In this document: positions 1 through 10,071 of the stretch, piece after piece
Position numbering within the stretch: the stretch's first letter is position 1
Layout of the letters: the number at the start of each line of letters is the position of its first letter
Origin: Neoarius graeffei
Taxonomy: Eukaryota; Chordata; Actinopteri; Siluriformes; Ariidae
Length of the DNA: 64,000 bases
Direction of reading: 5' to 3'
NCBI RefSeq assembly: GCF_027579695.1
Contig: NC_083577.1
Span: forward strand, 30,307,198 to 30,371,197
Program-made: the position numbers and the translations under genes
The notes under the pieces: generated by a model
What the model was told of the DNA's origin: nothing
Seen by the model: the letters and a program-made list of their open reading frames with translations, nothing else
Database searches by the model: none

Positions 1-414
1 GTAATGAGCAGGGTGCTAGAGTTCGTCCTAACTACGCATCTTCTCATGATGTAACCACCTTTCCTGACCTCGGTGGTGATAAGCAGGGAGCTTGAGCTCT
101 CCCTAACTCGCATCCGCCTGCACATACCAGAGCACGCCAGGTGCACGCTTTAACAAAGCTTCATAGAAAATCTTGAGCCAATCACGTGAAGACACAAGCA
201 GTGAGCGAATGCTTTCAGAGTATAATAGATAACAGCCACTAAAACACAACTCAGAGTGCGCGTACTCTCGGCATCATCAGAAGTGGTGTCTTCTTCTATT
301 CTTCTCTTTCCTTTCCTATTTTATATATCTGTTATATGTTCTACTATAATACGTAAATAACTGAAAAGACGACTCCTAAGCGTTCTGAAGTGTTTATTAG
401 AAATTTCCATTACA
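1..414 (+). repeat. 5' LTR, left part outside the window
   Basis: Matches 7,381-7,789 almost base for base and ends in the same TTCCATTACA. About 127 bases of U3 lie beyond the left edge. It contains the AT-rich TATA-like stretch near 220-231. Confidence 0.93.
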
Positions 415-417
415 ATT

Positions 418-436
418 TGGCGTCCCCTGGGTGGGC
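418..436 (+). other. Retroviral primer binding site, tRNA-Asn type
   Basis: Three bases after the LTR end lies TGGCGTCCCCTGGGTGGGC. The complement of the 3' end of vertebrate tRNA-Asn would be TGGCGTCCCTGGGTGGG, so the match is complete except for one extra C in the C run. The tRNA sequence is recalled, not searched. Confidence 0.7.
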
Positions 437-606
437 CCTATGCGTCTGATCCTCGGACGACGGAACACTCCCAAGGCTACAGTGCGGAGCTGAGAACTCG
501 GACGAGAGACCAGGCCATCAGGGCTCACCGAACCAGTAAGTGATAACTTTGCATTCTTGTGTAAATAAATTAGTGGAAACAGTATTTAAAGAATGATACA
601 AGAAAT

Positions 607-705
607 GGACAGAGATTTGTCCTAGTATTTAAAGAATGATAAGAGATGGACAGAGATTGTCCCAGTCAAGGAAGACTGATATAAGAGATGGACAGAAGTT
701 TGTCC
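607..705 (+). other. Three repeated hairpins in the retroviral leader
   Basis: The leader holds three imperfect direct repeats. Each contains GGACA and TGTCC arms separated by 5-6 bases (607-622, 648-662, 690-705). They lie between the primer site and gag, where retroviruses carry dimerisation and packaging structures; that role here is inference. Confidence 0.5.
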
Positions 706-1408
706 GAGCCCAGGAGGACTGCTAAGCTGTGGTACCATCAATATGTTTGCAGAAAACGGATAAAACACAATTTTGAGACAATAAACCGCGAGTAGTTTAT
801 TGGGTTGTGTAAGAGAATTATCCGCCCAAGTGACGACTGGGTAACGGCTCACCTACTTGAGCGAGGGAAGTACGGGTGCGTGTCTCGATGGACTCACATT
901 CAGCGATTCGTAACTGGGAGAGAATTGAGTTTTGCTCCCTTTGTTCTGTGTGAACTGGCCCGTCGGAGGAACGGGATAGAGAGGTTCGATTACGAAGTCG
1001 CAAAGACACACCGGTGTGCACACAAAATATTGATGAATTAACAGAGTACTGTCCTCCTCCAAATTCTGAAACAGAGAAACAGATTTTGTACACATGCGTG
1101 AGTTGTCTTTGAGGTTGTTGTGTTAAATGATACCTACTTTAGTTTAAAGCAAATGTCAGATAAATTGTTTACTAATAAGAACACACCTAAAGGATTATTG
1201 TGTCGCATTTTTGGACATAGTCCAACTTGCTCTTCTTGTGATTCTGAAAAAAAAACAGCCATTGTTGTCATAACCTATTGATATAACAGTGCATAATGAG
1301 GAACAGAAACAGTAAGTTAGGGAAAGAAAAGAAAAAGCAAGTAAGTGTGAGGCTGCATGTGCTATAATAAGAATTGGATGTTTCTATGACAGCCCAAACA
1401 TCCAGTTT

Positions 1409-2760
1409 ATGAAAACCTCATATGGCAAGGATTGTTTGGCACAGTTTGACATATGGGTAAAGGACTTAGGATTCCCTGAAAAGTGTAGTTTTAGTCCCAG
1501 GCAGATAGGACAGTTAGAAAAGTTGAAACAGAAGGGAAAAGAAGAGAAGAGAAAAGAAGAGTCTGCAGATAATGTTAAGTTTTTAGGGGACTGGAGGGTG
1601 TTTTCTGCATGGAAAGAAGAAACACTTAAGAGAGAGTACAAAAGAGAGAAACGACAGGCAGGGCTCTCACCCTCTTCTCAGTGTTTGAAATTTCAGATGG
1701 ACCCTGACCTGGAGTCTGCCCCACCACCCCGACACACACTGCCTCCTCAGCAAGGCGGAGCATCACTCCCACAAGCGCTTCACCCACAGAAAGGGGGAGA
1801 AGTCGAGACAAAAAAGAGAAAAAAAAAACTGAGCCTCTGGAATCTCTCCCAGCCTACCAGCCGCCTCCAGCATCAGCGCCTCTCAGCGCTTCTCCATCAC
1901 ACACGAGATCCGGTCTTACATATGGCGATGGCAAAGACACTCTCCTGGACCTGACCACGTGCTCACCAGTGGGTCCACAAGGCCATAATCTAAAGTCTGA
2001 AGTCCTTCATCTTCCAATGGTGGAAGTGGCTGGAGCTGACAGCGTACTTTTAGTCCACAGACCCTGGATGACAGCTGACATGAAGGAAAGCATGGCTTCT
2101 CTTCCCAATGTGAGAGAGGTAGGAGGAAAGAGATTTGGTAACGAACTGTTGATATTTTGCAGAGAATTCCGACCAACCACCCATGAGCTTCGCCGCCTAA
2201 TCATGACCAAGATGGGTACAGATTGGAACAAGGTTTCCAAAGAATGGCCGGAAGATGACCAGCGAATGACTACACCAGACTGGAGCGCGGCTGGCAATGG
2301 TGAGTATAGAGATACCATCACTGCTCTCTGTGCTCGTCTGGACAGTGCTTTTCCCTTGAACATAGACATGACTAAGATCAGTATGTGTAAGCAAGAAGAT
2401 GGAGAAGGTGTGTCAGCGTTTCTCGCCTGTCTCACCACCACGCACGAGAAACACAGTGGCCTGACCAGGCCCGTGACCCTGGCTGCAGTGGAGGGCACTC
2501 CTGAGCCTCACCAAGATCGAGCAGTATGCTGTGCATGCAGAAAAGCCGCTGAAAGAGAAGGAGAAGACAAAGTCGGCACAAAGAGACCAAGACCTACACG
2601 CCACCACTCTCACTCTTCTCCAGACTGCTTAGCCTGGACCTAGAGGAAGAGGTCGAGGTACGGGCCAAGACAGGATGACCTGGAGTGACTCATCCTGGAT
2701 AAAAGGCGCAACCTACTACAACTGCAATCAGAAGGGACACATTGCTCGAAATTGTCTCCA
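1409..2760 (+). pseudogene. Retroviral gag, frameshifted
   Basis: Gag structural polyprotein remnant. The first open segment (1,409-1,954, 181 codons) is charged and proline-rich, as expected for matrix/p12. The second (1,969-2,643, 224 codons, another frame) looks like capsid, with a conserved tract around PWMTADMKESMASLPN. After its stop, a third frame at about 2,705-2,758 encodes a nucleocapsid zinc knuckle in which the first Cys of CX2CX4HX4C is Tyr. At least two frame changes separate the pieces, so no full Gag can be made. The exact original start codon is uncertain. Confidence 0.8.
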
Positions 2761-2934
2761 CAGTAACAGGCAGAAGCCCCGTGAGGAGTACAGCAAAGCA
2801 GACTGATGGGTGGACTCTGGGAACGGGCCCCACACAGAGAACAGGGGAGGTAACACACACACACACCTGATGATACACATACACATAGACAGGAGCATTC
2901 ATATAACGTTAAACACATTAGTAGCAGCACCTGC

Positions 2935-3807
2935 ATGCAACAGCAAGACTACACAGAAATGCCCGATATACCAGTCCAGATAGATACACCTGAAGTTGCA
3001 TTAAGTTTGTTAAAATGCACAACTACTCCCTTTTCTAAACTCCCTTGTATGCCCCTCACTGTGTGTGGGCATGTGTTAACCTTTTTAGTAGATTCTGGAG
3101 CAGGACACTCAGTGATACAACATGGGGTACTTCCAGTAGACCCACCGCTCTGCTCAAATTCTATTCAGACGATGGGCATCTCAGGACGACCTGTAACTGA
3201 AACTTTCTCAGTCAACCTCCCGTGTGGAAGCGAGGGAGGAATAGTTACGTCCCACTCATTTCTCATCTCACATACATGTCCAGTAAATTTGTTAGCACGT
3301 GATTTAATGTGCAAATTAGCAGTAAATCTCACGTCCACTCCAGATGGGCTAACTATTGAAGTAAGTGAAATGTGCAGTGTGCAGCATGGGTTTGGAAGCC
3401 CCCTGTATGTGTATGTCTGGCGGCTCTGCTCAGATCAACTCACACAAACTCCAAAACACCTTGTACAGCTCGCACACTTGAACACCTCATCAGTTGACAC
3501 AGATTATATGAAAGAGGAAGATTTACATTGCACAGCACATGTTCACCAAGGTCAAGATGTAGAGTTTGAAAAGACTTGGTTTGCAGACCCCCATGCACGT
3601 GAAAGATTGACCCTCAAACTATGTATTGGTCTAAACATTATTGCACTGTGCAGGTCTATTTTACTCATTGTCCAAACAGCTGCATCAATGTTCATCGCAG
3701 TGTTCTCAAACATGTTATACGCGGCCTCGTGTCAGAGAACTCTGAGGTTGACTGTTGCCAACATGATTTCTTTGACATCATTAATTCTATATTCCATGTC
3801 TCATTAG
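2935..3807 (+). pseudogene. Retroviral protease (retropepsin) region
   Basis: Open for 290 codons. The catalytic motif of aspartic proteases is present as LVDSGAGHS, with the flap/second conserved motif as NLLARDL (LLGRDL is usual). Roughly the first 130 residues correspond to retropepsin. The remainder runs into the pol linker and has no domain I recognise. The downstream RT is truncated, so this is part of a dead pol. Confidence 0.78.
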
Positions 3808-3986
3808 CAAGGCCACGAGCCGCCCATTGGAAAGACGTGGGGAAGTGGGTCAAGAAGTGTGCAGCCAATGACAATGAATGTCCCGAACAGAGGACCCTAG
3901 TGTGTTGTTTTGTCAAAGGCTTGGGGTCTACAAGCAAAGTCAGGCTGTGTGTGCGCATGTTAAGCGCAGCGTAATATTAGTCACTG

Positions 3987-4560
3987 ATGACCAGGGTCCT
4001 GGGGACCCCAGCCACAGGCATAACTCCAGCAGAGGTGCACCCCAAATTGGTGGGAGTTCCAAATTCTGTTTGGGGGAAGGGTAAACATGATTTAGGCCTA
4101 ATAAAGAATGCTGAACCAGTGGTGAGCACCCCAAAATCAGATTTCAGGCCTAGACAGACCCAGTACCCACTCAAACCAGAAGCAATCGCAGTTAAGAAGG
4201 CAAGAAAACCGTCCCAGCCCGATGAGTGGAGGTTTGTCCAAGATCTGCAAGCAGTCAATGCTGCGGCTGTCCCGCGTGCGCCTGATGTCCCTAAAGAGCG
4301 CTCTGCAGACCACACCCACTCTGGGACTGCCTGACCCCAATAAACCATTTTGTTCAAAGTGTAGATGAAAAGAAGGGTTTTATGACCTCTGTTCTTTTGC
4401 AGAAACACGGGGATAGATTGAGACCTGTAGCCTACTTCTCCAGCAGGCTGGATCCAGTGGCGGCTGGACTTCCTGTTTGCCTGTGTGCAGTTGCTGCAGC
4501 TGAAAAGGCGGTAACTGCCTCCAGAAATATTATGGGGTATTCTAACCTCACCCGTTGGTC
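3987..4560 (+). pseudogene. Reverse transcriptase remnant with the palm deleted
   Basis: The N-terminal RT fingers are readable to about 4,290, including a WRFVQDL motif comparable with the VQDLREVN region of MLV-type RT. About 50 bases later (from about 4,340, another frame) the sequence has jumped to the connection segment ([16 protein letters not shown]). Everything between, including the YXDD catalytic motif and thumb, is absent, a loss of several hundred residues. The element is therefore non-autonomous for reverse transcription. Confidence 0.82.
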
Positions 4561-6441
4561 CCACATGCTGTCTCCCTGCTTCTGTTGGAAAAAAAAAAGA
4601 CGTCACATTTGTCAGCACAGAGATGGTTGAAGTATAACACTGTCATACTTGATATGCCTAACATCACTGCGAAACGTTGTTCTGTTCTGAATTCTGCCTC
4701 TCTTCTCCCTACAGAGGATGATGGAGAGCCACATGACTGTGTAGCTCTCACTAACGATTTTTGTTCCCCCAGGGCAGACTTAAAGAGCGACCCTTTGGAA
4801 AATCCAGACATGATCCTCTATGTGGATGGTTCAGCCTCCAGAGACCCAGAGACGGGAAAGAACAAAGTAGGTTTTGCCATAGTCTCAGATCACGAGGTCC
4901 TCAAGGCATCGTGTCTGCCCTCAAACCTGTCGGCACAGGCCGCAGAGCTCTGTGCCCTTATTGAGGCATGCAAATTGGCGGCAGGGCAATCTGTCAATAT
5001 TTTTACGGACAGTAGGTGTGCATTTGGCGTTGTGCACGATTTTGGCACCATTTGGAAACACAGAAATTTTCTCACTAGCATAGGATCTCCCATTGCACAT
5101 CATAAACTGGTCTCTGAGTTGTTCGATGCTATTCTACTCCCTAGAGCCATTGCTGTGTGTAAGTGTGCTGCCCATACTAACAATACTGATCTTGTGTCTC
5201 AAGGGAATGCCAGGGCGGACGCGGCAGCTAAGTGTGCAGCCTTGGCTTCCAGTTCACCCTCTAACCTTGCCTTTCCTCAGGTTTCTACCCCTTGTTTACA
5301 GCTAGCGGACCTTCAGAGCACTGCCACCCAGGACGAGAGACGAGTCTGGAAACAGGCCGGCTGTATCTTTGCAAACTCGGTCTGGGTTTGTCCCTCGGGC
5401 CGTCCCTGTCTACCAAAATACATGTTCCCTTTCTATGCGAAATTGGCACATGGGCTCACCCATGTGTCAAAAGGGGGGATGGTAGCAGAAGTAACAAAGA
5501 GATGGTTCACAAAGGAGTTTTCAAATTATGCTGCGAAATTTTGCAAGCAATGCTTGATATGTGCACAACATAATGCAGGTCAAGGTATCAAACTAACTCA
5601 AGCAGCACACCCAATACCAGACAAACCATTTGATCACCTCCAAATGGACTTTATTGAACTGACACCTAGTGAAGGGAAAAGGTGTTGCCTGGTAATAGTT
5701 GACATGTTTTCAAAATGGGTTGAAGTATTCCCCACAGCTAAACAAGACTCAGAGGCAGTAGTCAAAGCACTCCTGAGAGATATAATTCCTAGGTGGGGTA
5801 TACCTAGCAAAATCTCAAGTGACAGTGGAACACCATTTGTTAATGCAGCCCTAAAGAAAATAGGAGCATTCCTAGGGATAGACCTGAAACAACATTGTGC
5901 CCATCATCCTGCCAGTGCGGGAGCAGTAGAGAGGGAAAATGGGTCCCTTAAAAATAAACTAAGGAAAGCTTGTGCAGAAACAGAGCTAGGATGGACAAAG
6001 GTCCTCCCTGTAGTACTCACACAAATGAGGATGCAAACTAGGCCTAAACATGGGTTAAGCCCATTCGAAATTCTGTTTGGACGAGTACCCAACACAGGGA
6101 TAGGGCCAGCTCAAGGAACACTGCCGGACACCACACTGTGTGATGATGCAATGTTGAATTACTGTGCAACGTTGTCCTCTGCTTTGAAATCTATTCACAA
6201 ACAGGTAAAAGCACTTCCCAAACCCGCTGAGGGACCTCTGTATGATCTACAACCAGGGGATTGGATCATGGTGAAGGAATTCCGATGAACCAAGTGGAAC
6301 AAGCCACAGTGGAATAGCCCATTCCAGGTCCTGCTCACGACCCCAACGGCAGTGAAGGTCACAGGCAGAGTGACGTGGATCCACGCTAGCCACTGCAGGA
6401 GGGTTCCTGAACCGGCTGAGCAGGAGAAAAAGAAGGCCTAA
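4555..6441 (+). pseudogene. Retroviral RNase H and integrase
   Basis: Open for 577 codons to a TGA at 6,286-6,288. RNase H acidic residues are all visible: Asp91 (YVDGSA), Glu131 (AELCALIEA), Asp152 (FTDSR) and Asp222 (ARADAAAK). The integrase zinc domain has His299, His303, Cys330 and Cys333. The DDE core is Asp365, Asp423 and Glu459, with exactly 35 residues between the last two. The TGA sits where an Arg codon is expected, at the start of the C-terminal GPY/F-like domain. The same frame continues readable to TAA at 6,439-6,441, so one nonsense change removes that domain. Confidence 0.88.
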
Positions 6442-6785
6442 GTGACCCAGACACTGACTAAAGCTCGTGAGGAAGAAAGGCATCACTGCATGGAACAGTG
6501 CAAGTATCACATCAATCACGTACGCACCCTCAATAGGGAAGAGTATTTCAGTGTCTAGCCGATAGACAAGTCTTAGGGTTTCGAGTTTCCTCCAAGCCCC
6601 GGTGAGGTGGGACGAGGGCTGATAGGGCGTGCCCGCCCTCTGAGCACCAATACACGTCAAGAAGGGCAAGGGTTAACTCGGTAACATCACTGAGGCACTG
6701 AACAAGATGTGCAAGGTTGCTGAACAAATCACAAGCAGATGAACATGGAGGAGTTGAAGACAGCTGATCATGTTAGTTCAGTGGA

Positions 6786-6950
6786 TGGAAGACTCTGATT
6801 CTATCCACCATACCGGTCCTGGGCTTAGTGATTGTGATGCTATGTTTGCTCCCTGTTCTCTGTCAATGTTGTATGTCTGTGTTTCAGAGGCAGCTGACAA
6901 ATATCGGTTACCAGATGGTGAAAATAGACTCCGATGACTTGCCTGACTGA
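6786..6950 (+). pseudogene. env remnant: membrane anchor and tail of the TM subunit
   Basis: Fifty-four codons before a TGA encode a hydrophobic stretch of about 22 residues, then a Cys pair and a short polar tail. This is what the C-terminus of a retroviral transmembrane subunit looks like, at the right place just upstream of the 3' LTR. The surface subunit and fusion peptide are not found: 6,442-6,785 holds no recognisable open env sequence. 6,951-7,240 is non-coding. Confidence 0.55.
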
Positions 6951-7240
6951 CCTCCAAACTCAGATGAAGACTATAACCCACCGTTCGATGACATCAGCAC
7001 AGTTGACATGAAACTAGTCCTGACTTAAAACACTTTCATTATGATTGTTTCCTGTTCTATTATTCCTGATCTATGTATATGGCTTGCTAGCATTCATTTA
7101 AGATGTCTATGTCTTATAAAAACAGCCTTAGCATTATCCCTGTACACTCAATGACGTGTTAAGTCGAATCTCTCTGGGAACTCTTATCACTGAAACTGTG
7201 TACAGTTCTTTCCTTTTAGCAATTATTATCCTATAGGATA

Positions 7241-7789
7241 ATAAGGGGGGAAATGTGAAGGAAAATTGATGGACGAACATTATTATTCTCTGTGTTTCTG
7301 TATGTTGAACTAAAATGGCTTAGTTACTAAGAAGAGATGTTGTTCCACATGTTGTAATCGCTTTTCTGTGACCTTGGTGGTAATGAGCAGGGTGCTTGAG
7401 TTCGTCCTAACTACGCATCTTCCCATGATGTAACCACCTTTCCTGACCTCGGTGGTGATAAGCAGGGAGCTTGAGCTCTCCCTAACTCGCATCCGCCTGC
7501 ACATACCAGAGCATGCCAGGTGCACGCTTTAACAAAGCTTCATAGAAAATCTTGAGCCAATCACGTGAGGACACAAGCAGTGAGCGAATGCTTTCAGAGT
7601 ATAATAGATAACAGCCACTAAAACACAACTCAGAGTGCGCGTACTCTCGGCATCATCAGAAGTGGTGTCTTCTTCTATTCTTCTCTTTCCTTTCCTATTT
7701 TATATATCTGTTATATGATCTACTATAATAAATAACTGAAAAGACGACTCCTAAGCGTTCTGAAGTGTTTATTAGAAATTTCCATTACA
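7241..7789 (+). repeat. Polypurine tract and 3' LTR
   Basis: The tract ATAAGGGGGGAAA (7,241-7,253) immediately precedes the LTR, which runs 7,254-7,789 from TGTGAAGG to CATTACA (536 bp). U3 contains two imperfect tandem repeats of about 70 bp (about 7,367-7,440 and 7,441-7,510), both containing AGCAGGG and CCTAACT, resembling duplicated enhancers. An AATAAA lies near 7,727. The flanking duplication cannot be checked because the left end is outside the window. Confidence 0.9.
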
Positions 7790-8790
7790 GAAGAGGATGA
7801 AAAATATTAAAAAAGTCTGAAAAAAGCCGGGGGTTTGGGGGCCGCAGGCACCCAGCAGGGCCCAGGGGCAGAGCCCCAGTGGGGGCCCAGGGGGCGGGAG
7901 CTAATGATTTTTGGATATTTTTTTTACCCCAAAACTATTAATTTTATCAGCAAAAAGTTGTAATGTATTTGGAAATAAATTCCCCTTCTTGGTGGACTAC
8001 CAGGTGAAAATGATTAATATGGTACAAGAGACTTGTTTTTAATCAATTCACATTTGATGATTTCAAAAAAATAAATGCACCTTTTAATATAAACGAGCTC
8101 TACAGTATTATATTTCTGCATTTTTGCTGTTCATGTCTTTGAATACTCTAATCCTTTAAAATGAAGTGCAAACCAGAAAAAAGTTCTATCATATAATTCT
8201 CTTAAGCTTTCTTCTGATGTCATCATGGTAGCAGGAGGTCTTGCATATTAAGCAGGCAACATTCAACATCACTTATCACTTCCCTTTCAACTGTTGTGTG
8301 TACTAACTAGGTTTTATCTGGACAGGATGTTGTGTAATGTAATACATATACCATATGGTCAATTTGAAGATCAAGATGGTGATTTTGAAGTAAAGAACAG
8401 GCATGTACAATTGGCATTAAATATTGGAAATTTTTTTAAAATCAAAAACTATAAGTTCATCTCGGCCTAAAAAATTTGGTCAGATGCTCCCGCGCGGCAC
8501 ATGCCAGCAATCCCCCCCCCCCCCCCCCATGAAATGAGCAATAAGTAGGAGAGTTATACATGGTATCATACCTAAAATTTTATCAGAAATATAGATATGA
8601 TACTATGATTCTCCCCAACATGCTACATTAGATAAGCTAACCCCATTTATAAAAGATACACACTTATATATGACATGTATTTGAGATATATATACACACA
8701 CACACACACACACCATGGCATTGATTCGTGCGATATACATTATAAATAATATAATGAATCATTGAACAGGCAAAATAATTTTCGACCTAC
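7790..8790. other. Non-coding stretch with simple repeats
   Basis: No supported gene. It contains a G-rich tract (7,827-7,898), a poly-C run (8,512-8,528) and an (AC)n microsatellite (8,694-8,713). The rest is AT-rich and unrecognised. Confidence 0.6.
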
Positions 8791-9061
8791 CTTTGTGTTT
8801 TTTGGTGTATATGTGAAGTTCGATAGTCCTTGCCCCTCTACTAGCGTAGTTTATCATGTCAGAACACAATGAGCAAAGTACTTTTCCTGGGACGTCTATT
8901 TTCCGTATGTGATCACCGAGCTTCGTTGCGACAGTCTGCTTGTCGATCTCGACATTCAGTGTTCTTTCTAACCAAGCCCATCGAAAACAGTTCTTTATTC
9001 CTGCACCTTTATCAATCTCCCTCGCTCGATCCTCTTCTTTCTTATCTAGGACTTTTGCCAT
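8791..9061 (-). pseudogene. First exon of a zinc-finger transposase-like gene
   Basis: Minus-strand exon starting ATG at 9,061 and ending at an AAG|GTAGGT donor (8,791/8,790). It encodes about 90 residues with an RWAWLE segment and a CxxC...HxxxxxH zinc finger (LCSLCSDM...LHIYTKKHK), a layout seen at the N-terminus of fish hAT-type transposases. No downstream exon is visible on its 3' side (below 8,790), so it is probably an orphan fragment. A related RWAWQNE segment occurs at about 32,259-32,400 on the plus strand. Confidence 0.5.
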
Positions 9062-9473
9062 TGTCGATATGCTGAAATATTCCGCCTGAATACATGGGTC
9101 TTTCCGATGTTACCAGTGCGTATCGTCAAAAAGTGTGTACGGGTCGGTGAACGGCGATTGCAAGTCATGCGTGGAGAGCATGCGTACTTGTGTTTATACA
9201 CTGCACGCGATGGGATTTCCCAAAAATTTTACCGCAAATAAGTCGAACATTGTCGCAAAAGTGAATGTTAATTACGACATGTCGAAAGACTCGAGTGTGT
9301 TAACCCGGAGCCCACCAAGAATCAAGACGTTATAAGGTGACCACAGATCGTTAATCATACACCCCCCCCCCCGAAAATTTCTCAACGGATTTATATCAAT
9401 TTCAAAAATGATCATTTTGGTCTGAAAAAGTCGGAAATCCGCTGATCGGCGGAAAATTCTCATCCCTGTTTTC

Positions 9474-10032
9474 CAGGGACGTCACTAGGTTTGAGAGACA
9501 GGGGTAGCTTAGCACCCAGAGGAGAAAAGGTATTGTGCGCGCGCAGCACGCGCCGAACATTTTTCAGAGCACCTACTAAGGCTGTCAATCAATTCATTAT
9601 TTCAAGAGCATCATACCTTGGGGACACACTTCCCACCATTTCTATTCTATTTTAAAATTGCGTTCATCATTTAATTGCTTGCTGAAGCAACTTCACCAGC
9701 TAAACTACAAAAATGTGAAAAAAACAATGGTAGGTGTCATGCATTCCTGCGCAAACTGAAGAGGGCAAGTGCTTCACAAATCATCATGTAAACATTCTAC
9801 AGAAGACTATGTTCTCTAACCACCAGATTTACCAACATCTTCATACCCCCCCCCACCCATAGCCTGCCAGGAAACTAGAAATCTGCACCACTATGCTGCC
9901 ATTAAGCCAGGAATGAAAACTTGGTCTCAAACCCCCCCATATGTCTACCACATTACTTGCACTATACCTTTTGCACCATTTACTTTACATGACTTTGCAA
10001 TACGCCCTCTGCTGCTTTGCAATAACCCTGTT

Positions 10033-10071
<39 letters not shown>

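Larger units (their letters stand above)
1..7789 (+). mobile_element. Class I (gamma/epsilon-like) endogenous retrovirus, defective
   Basis: A provirus with near-identical LTRs, a tRNA-type primer site, gag, protease, RT remnant, RNase H, integrase, a short env remnant and a polypurine tract, in that order. The left LTR starts outside the window. Protein features (single CCHC-like knuckle, DSGAG protease, MLV-like RT fragments, HHCC/DDE integrase) point to a class I element; I cannot name the family. Frames are broken several times, the RT palm is deleted and env is nearly gone, so this copy cannot replicate alone. The LTRs differ by about 5 substitutions and one 4-bp indel over roughly 410 bases (counted by eye), so the insertion is fairly young. 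Confidence 0.92.

Noticed and set aside
2640-2936. Minus-strand open frames in gag/protease region
   Set aside because: They are shadows of the plus-strand retroviral genes and contain low-complexity CVCV runs from a (CA)n stretch.
7241-7253. Placing the 3' LTR start at 7,256 instead of 7,254
   Set aside because: TG also occurs at 7,256, but the polypurine tract ends at 7,253 and TG directly after it is the usual layout. The 5' copy is outside the window, so this is not proven.
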